Origin: Cryptomeria japonica
Lineage: Eukaryota > Streptophyta > Pinopsida > Cupressales > Cupressaceae
DNA length: 64,000 nucleotides
Assembly (NCBI RefSeq): GCF_030272615.1
Contig: NW_026729194.1
Coordinates: 62,001-126,000, forward strand
Reading direction: 5' to 3'
This document shows positions 58,400 to 64,000 of the stretch, one piece after another. The notes under the pieces were generated by a model. It saw nothing but the letters and a program-made list of their open reading frames with translations. It was not told the origin of the DNA and ran no database searches. Numbering within the stretch: position 1 is the stretch's first letter; the number at the start of each line of letters is the position of its first letter. The translations under genes and the position numbers were made by a program.

Positions 58400-59955
58400 T
58401 TATGCAACTGGTTCTATCAGATCTTTCTTCAAAACCTTCAACATGACCTCTGCAACCAGTTCTTTCAAACCTTTCGGTATAACCTCTACTACTGGTTTCT
58501 CAGTACTGTAACTTTTCTCAGGACTGAGATTCTTCACCTCCCTCTCTTTCTCCTTTAAAGAAATCAATGTGAACTTATGCACATCATTTTCAATAGTAAC
58601 TAGGATTCTTCTATAGTCATGAATAGCTCCTCTATCATAATGCCAACGATTTCCCAACAAGACATGATAGACACTCATAGATACAATATCACATAAAAAT
58701 TCATCTCTAAAAGTCCTAATGTTGAAACTCACCAAACACATCTCCTTTATCTCTATCTTTTGATCATCTTGTAGCCAAATCACCTCATAAGGACAAGGAT
58801 TTTTAAGCCTCTTCAATCCAAGCTTCACAACCATCTTCTTAGATACTAAATTATCAGTCCTCCCTCTATGTACAATGACCTTGCAACACTTACCACCTAA
58901 TTTGCATACAGTCTGGAAAAAACTCTTCCTCTGAGTAGATTCGGTATCCTTTCTTCTGAACATAATGGATTCTCCTTGCTCTGGTGAAAATTCATATCTA
59001 GTACCATCTGGTTCCTCACTTGCCACACAACTTGTTGACATTCCTTTCTTACATTTATAGAATCTATGTCTGGTTTCTCCACACTTGAAACATTTGCCAG
59101 GAAATTCTCTACTGGTACTGATGATACCTTTCCTTGGTGTCTTTTGTTCCAGTTCTTTACTCGACTTAGGTTTTGACTCCTCTTCTTCAACTGGTTTCTT
59201 CATACTATGAGTCATCTTGAATTTCTCCTTTTCCTTAGCCTTAAAAAGAATATTGGAAAGCTTCTTCAACTGTGGAAACCCTCAACATACTCATCTCATC
59301 TTGAATGTTAAAAGCAAGTCCATTGTTGTACCTCGCCACCTTTTCTCTATCCATCTCTCCATGTCCAGATCTGATCAAAACCTTGTATAATTCTTCAATA
59401 TATTCCTTCACAATCATGTTTCTCTGTTTCAGGTTCTACAACTTCTTGAACAATTCCAATTCATAGTCTCCTGGTATGAACTTGGCCTTCAATCTTCCAA
59501 CCACCTGTCTCCATTGGGTAATCTTCAATTCACCATTCTCCACTCTCTCTTTCTGCAATTCTTTCCAACAGAAGGTAGCATGACCTTTCAACTTGGTATG
59601 TTCCAATCGCACTCTTTGTGGGTCCCTGACATCCTCAAACTCAAAGTATTACTCCAACTCTCTGATCTAATCGATCAGATCCTCCGGGTTCAGCGTTGTG
59701 AAAAATTTGGAAACCTCAACTTTATGAACATTACTTGCTTGTTCCACTACTCTTAGGAATATTTCCTCTCTTTCATCTTCTACTCCTTCAGATTCCTCAA
59801 GATCTTCATTAATTTCTTGATATTCATCTTTAGAATCAGGGTTTCTCTGCAAACAATCCAAAGCATTTCAGATCTTATTCCTTACTTCAATCTTGAAGTC
59901 TTCCATCATTTTCTCTACCCTCTAGGGGTTTTTCCTCCTCGGTGGTAGCTCTTCT
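58400..59955 (-). pseudogene. Gypsy-like gag-protease, copy C
   Basis: The gag part (about 59955-59270) has EFKDEYQEI-like acidic sequence, GHATF, then a segment with GDYELELFKKL and MIVKEYIEELYKV, broken by several stops. A 289-codon open frame (58400-59269) follows. It has a basic linker, a zinc knuckle CFKCGETRHRFYKC (frame residues 60-73, CX2CX4HX4C intact), and a retropepsin-like domain with VIVHRGRTDNLVS (residues 131-143) and HVLLGNRWHYDRGAIHDYRR. The active-site triplet D-S/T-G reads H-R-G, so the protease would be inactive even though the frame is open. The C-terminal part is Lys/Glu-rich. Reverse transcriptase would be expected next and is absent. Confidence 0.8.
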
Positions 59956-60124
59956 TCTACTCCGGTGAAGTGCCTCAACTCAGCAATCTGACTACCAGTT
60001 TCAATTGCCTCCCCTCGACGATCTATTGAACACGCACACAACTTGCCTCCAATCAACTATCTATCCACCTCAAGGAATGCCTCAATGTTTACAAACAATT
60101 CTTCCACAAGCCAGTCCATAACGA

Positions 60125-60136
60125 GCTTTGATACCA
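60125..60136 (-). promoter_or_regulatory. Primer-binding site, copy C
   Basis: The minus strand reads TGGTATCAAAGC, one mismatch from the tRNA-Met site. Confidence 0.75.
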
Positions 60137-60138
60137 CT

Positions 60139-60930
60139 TGGTGTAGACATAACTACTAAAAACCCTGAAAAGAGTCAATTAGCTTATGTAGCAAGAGAGA
60201 CACAATGTAAGCAGGAAGAAAACATTACAATTTTACATAAATAGAACATTTAAAGCCTTAGAGTTTTTGGCAATCATCCGGTTATCATCAAAGAACATTC
60301 AGTAATCAACTGGTTACATGTAGGATTGAAGCTAGATACTATCCAACCGGGACTCTAAGAATCAACTAGATCACAACATGTGAATCTCAATCCTTATTCT
60401 AAGTTCTAATTTCTCTGCCCCCAACAAATGATACATAACATCATATTTATACTCATCAGAACATGAAGCATTCACCAATATAGGAAAATGAAACATGTAA
60501 TTAGGTCGGCCATAAGAATTAGGTAAATCTTTCTAGAAAATAACAACCAAGTGATGTGGTTCGGCAGTAAGGTCGACCACATGCCAAAGAACATCGAACA
60601 AGGCCCAAGATCGATCCACGTGCCAAAAATCATGTCGATAATGAAGGAAAACCAACTGGTAAGCACAAGAACTATCTCAAGACCCAGAAAAACTCAAGCG
60701 GAAGTGATATCTGACTGGAAAAGAACCCAAATAAACTAAAAATATTGAATCAAGAACATGAAACCATCTACAAACTAAAAAATAAGATCTTCCATGAAGA
60801 ACAAGCAACTCCCGATACCAACTGGTAAGACCACAAAAAACTGCACAAAGAACTAAATAAGAACAAAATTGAAAGGAAATATTTTTGGTTGATGCAAGAT
60901 TGCTCATCTAACGGGGATGCTCCTTCATCA
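60139..60930 (-). repeat. 5' LTR of copy C
   Basis: It runs from TGGTGTAGAC to CTTCATCA on the plus strand and is followed by CTTTA. Confidence 0.85.
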
Positions 60931-62651
60931 CTTTAACTTTAGGTTCTAGATCATCTCTCTCTTGTAGCCTTTTGTTTCTTTTTAGAGGTCTTCTTCTCAA
61001 TTGGCATAGTCTTAATAGGGGTTCTAGGAAAACTCAATATTACCAATGGTAGGATAGACATAAATCTTATCCTTCTTTAACCAAATGCCTCAAAAAATCT
61101 CTGCAAAATAACATCCTTAAATAGTTTATCCATTCTTTTATCATGTCCTTTCTCAGTTTTCTCTTCTCCTAACCTTTCTTCAATTTCTTCCACTATACCA
61201 AAACTAAACTTCTTCTTCATAAATTTCATAAGGAAGCTCAAAATACGTATTATTTTGGGTTCTACTGCCAGAATATAAAAGTTGTCCCTACTTACTAGAA
61301 ATGTGAATGCATCTTTGTATTTCCAAACCACAAATGAAGGAAATCTCTATACCTTTTACATTGTATCATATTTTTTTAACCTGCTAGAGAATATGCTATT
61401 GTTTGCCTTGTTATCTCTTTTCAACCCTCTAATGTTTTCTTTGATTTGTACTTTAATAGGAGATGAACTTCCTTAAACACAATTATCTTTTTCCTGAAGT
61501 TCATTCATAAACATGAAAGCTAAAAAAATAATCCAGGAGCCATACTTGAATTCATACTTACTCACCTTGGTCCTTTTAAGATTATCTAGTAGCTACTACC
61601 TCGTCATCTCACTCAAGTAAAACTTCTCTTCAACCACCACCATTTGATGTTTAATATGAAGTGCAATTATGGTCCTTGAATACATACTTACTCACCTTGG
61701 TCCTTTTAAGATTATCCAGTATGAACAAGGCCATGGATACCCAATGGACATAGGCAACTACCCGACCATGTGGAACCTGAAGGCCAACCCCCAATGCTAG
61801 GAAATATACATAAGGCCCTCAAACAAATAGGGAACCAAAGGATGGAAACTACCTATACCCAAGGGTTAACATACAAAGCAACTCAAGTATACAATTTAGA
61901 CAAGGGCCATATTAGGGACTTACTAGAAAACTCACAATGGTAGAATATTGTACTTACCTAAAGGTTCTATACAAGTGAGATAGGTGTACAACATCAAAAT
62001 CCATCAAAATATGATTCATAATAGTCCATATATACCCTTGAACAATAACAACATCACATATACAAGTAATTCAATGCAAGTCCATTTTTAGGTACACATT
62101 CCATCATGAATCCATCCAAAACACATCTCAAAGCATCAAGAGGTCATAAAAGACCTCACGAGACATCACTAACCTTTCTTACATAAATAAAATAGATCGT
62201 TATACATTCTTTAAACAACATCGTAAACTAACACATTCAAGTCTCATTAACAAATTATTTGTTTCTGAGTGCTCAAATCACCTCCTAACCTCATGAAACT
62301 CATCACAATTTTATGTAATTGGAGCGAAACCATAATAGAACCATATAGGACCAAATTATACTCGAAAAAACCTCCATAATCAATAATTACAAACACAAAA
62401 GGGAAATTAATTCATTTAATGAGTTTTCCAAACATATCTCCAAAAACAACCCTTAAAAATATAGAAATGAAGGCAAAAGGAACATCCATAAGCCAATAAA
62501 AGAAAAAACAATGTCATCATTTAAAAAAAAAAAAATACACAAAAAATGACATGAAAAAACCTCAAAAATATTCCATTCCAATATTATTTGAATGAAAGGA
62601 TAAAAAGTTTAAAAAACCCTGTCACAAATGGGGAGAAATGAAGGCAAGAAG
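60931..62651 (-). pseudogene. Flank of the insertion, copy C: unidentified ORF and AT-rich DNA
   Basis: An 84-codon frame at 61077-61331 gives the same unidentified protein as 34799-35104 (VSRDNFYILAVEPKIIRIL, Lys/Glu-rich end). Homology to copy B ends near 62651, which marks the right edge of the tandem duplication. Confidence 0.45.
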
Positions 62652-63848
62652 GTGAAGAAACTGATGAAGAAATTTTGAGTCCAAATGGCCAACAAACTAG
62701 CCAATCCAAAATAATTTGAAGACAAAAAAATAACAACAAACAAATCCACACATACTCAAGTAAAATCTCTCCAAAAATCTCTTCAAAATCCTCCCCTCTC
62801 CTCACAAAATTCTCTAAAAACTTGCCTAGATTGGATCAATAAATGGGCTCACAAAGACTCCCTCAAACTTCCTCCAAATTTTCTAACAATCAATCCCAAA
62901 TTTCCCTTCCTCCATACACAACAAAATAAGTTATTTTGAGCATAAAACCATTTGCAAAAAAAATATGAAAGAAGCCTCAAAAATCCCTCCAAATTTTTTT
63001 TCCTAAAAACCTCCTCAAATATACAATCCAAAAGGCTCTTCAAAAGCCAACTCTCAAGAGCCTTTCATAGGAAGGTGAAAAAATTCCTAACTAAAAGGTA
63101 ATAATTAAAACCATAAAATTATAATAAAATCCTACCAAATATAACAAAACATATGAATATAAACTTAAAATAACATATATAAACTCAGCTAGGGTTTCTC
63201 ACCAAAAGATTTAAATATTAGAAAGTGGGATAATTCCCCTATAAAATAGCCACTCTAGAATATATAATAAACCAAAATATAAATATAATCATATGTGCAC
63301 CAACAATATATAAATATTTATTCATTATAAAGCATATTCATTCAACAAAACAATATTAGATTAATTATCAAATTATAACCATATTATTCATATATATAAT
63401 ACATTCATGCACACATATATACATACATTAAATATAAATCTAATATCTCAAAGACATAATTAATAAACCATAAATAAAAGTCACAAATGAAATCTGATGA
63501 AATATTTAAATTACTATAAAACACTCAAAAATAACCATTTAACAAGACCCATTTGAAAACTAAGGGTTAACGGATAATGCCTTGATGGCATTCCGATCAG
63601 GTGAATAAGACTGACAATATCATTTATTACGGAGAATTGGTCTAGGGCTGGGACAATGTAATTCCATTACGCTATCTCCACACACCACCAACGAGATTGT
63701 TTTTAGGCATGCTCCAACCTATGGAACCAAATAGAGTCAATGCTTGACACTTACAAACCTACACCACAGAGCGAATGCCCATGCATATATATAAATATAG
63801 CCTAATACATATATAAATATATTGGTGGAGGTGATTCGTGACATTACA
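62652..63848. other. No gene; AT-rich, possibly an LTR
   Basis: There is no recognised coding. The right end (GTGACATTACA at 63838-63848) would be the start of an LTR on the minus strand (TGTAATGTCAC), given the purine tract beside it. The other end was not found. Confidence 0.35.
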
Positions 63849-63865
63849 TGTCCCTCCTAAGAGGG
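63849..63865 (-). promoter_or_regulatory. Possible polypurine tract at the window end
   Basis: The minus strand reads CCTCTTAGGAGGGACA before TGTAATGTC, suggesting the 3' end of another minus-strand LTR element that continues beyond the window. Confidence 0.35.
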
Positions 63866-64000
63866 TGATGTAAGATCATCCCCTCTCACCAACAACATGA
63901 ACACACATGATGCATAAATCCATCCAAATGTAACATCTATGTTCATCTATACTAGGGTTAGTGGATCATAAATAATGCAACTACTTAACATTTATACATT

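Larger units (their letters stand above)
56071..60930 (-). mobile_element. Gag-protease gypsy-like element, copy C (complete)
   Basis: LTRs at 56071-58051 (with nested solo LTR 56816-57970) and 60139-60930 enclose a 2087-bp internal region. CTTTA flanks it at 56066-56070 and 60931-60935, the same target site and sequence context as copy B. The minus strand carries gag, zinc knuckle and protease remnant only. Confidence 0.85.

Overview
This is land-plant nuclear DNA, most likely from a gymnosperm such as a conifer. It is AT-rich and holds one intact-looking intron-containing gene in 64 kb. The rest is old, nested, mostly broken LTR retrotransposons and LINE pieces whose primer-binding sites match plant initiator tRNA-Met. 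The species cannot be read from the sequence.

Layout. 1-0.6 kb: LINE ORF1 remnant (-). 1.6-4.1 kb: a local duplication whose second copy carries a compact LTR element (2389-3932) with a 41-bp tandem array. 4.1-5.9 kb: an array of short hairpin-forming motifs. 7.8-16.2 kb: a gag-only copia-like element (-) whose leader holds an LTR-internal-LTR-internal-LTR array (+) encoding a G-patch plus zinc-knuckle protein. 16.2-21.9 kb: unidentified decayed sequence, a copia gag remnant and a very AT-rich tract. 21.9-23.8 kb: a rearranged LINE. 24.0-24.7 kb: Ty3/gypsy integrase remnant. 26.4-28.5 kb: three 692-700-bp tandem units running into a copia-like LTR and gag (to 30.4 kb). 32.4-36.4 kb: first copy of a gag-protease gypsy-like element and its flank.

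38.0-40.2 kb: a four-exon gene for a secreted GMC-family FAD oxidoreductase of the HOTHEAD/mandelonitrile-lyase-like group, the one good host gene. Its 3' half (end of intron 2, exons 3-4) and about 11 kb of downstream retroelement DNA are duplicated in tandem at 51.9-62.65 kb. The duplicate is a pseudogene.

Most interesting feature: just upstream of the pseudogene lies a 214-bp inverted copy of exon 3 sequence (51628-51841). It faces a direct copy (52118-52331) across a 276-nt spacer. The arms are about 98% identical to each other and about 97% identical to the intact gene. A transcript through it would fold into a long hairpin able, in principle, to feed small RNAs against the parent gene.

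The gypsy-like element copies at about 32-35, 43.5-48.3 and 56.1-60.9 kb share the same CTTTA junction, and the last two also share a nested solo LTR with the same TAACT target duplication. They are therefore segmental copies of one insertion, not separate insertions. No reverse transcriptase was recognised anywhere; the retroelement coding remnants are gag, gag-protease, one integrase end and LINE ORF1/endonuclease.
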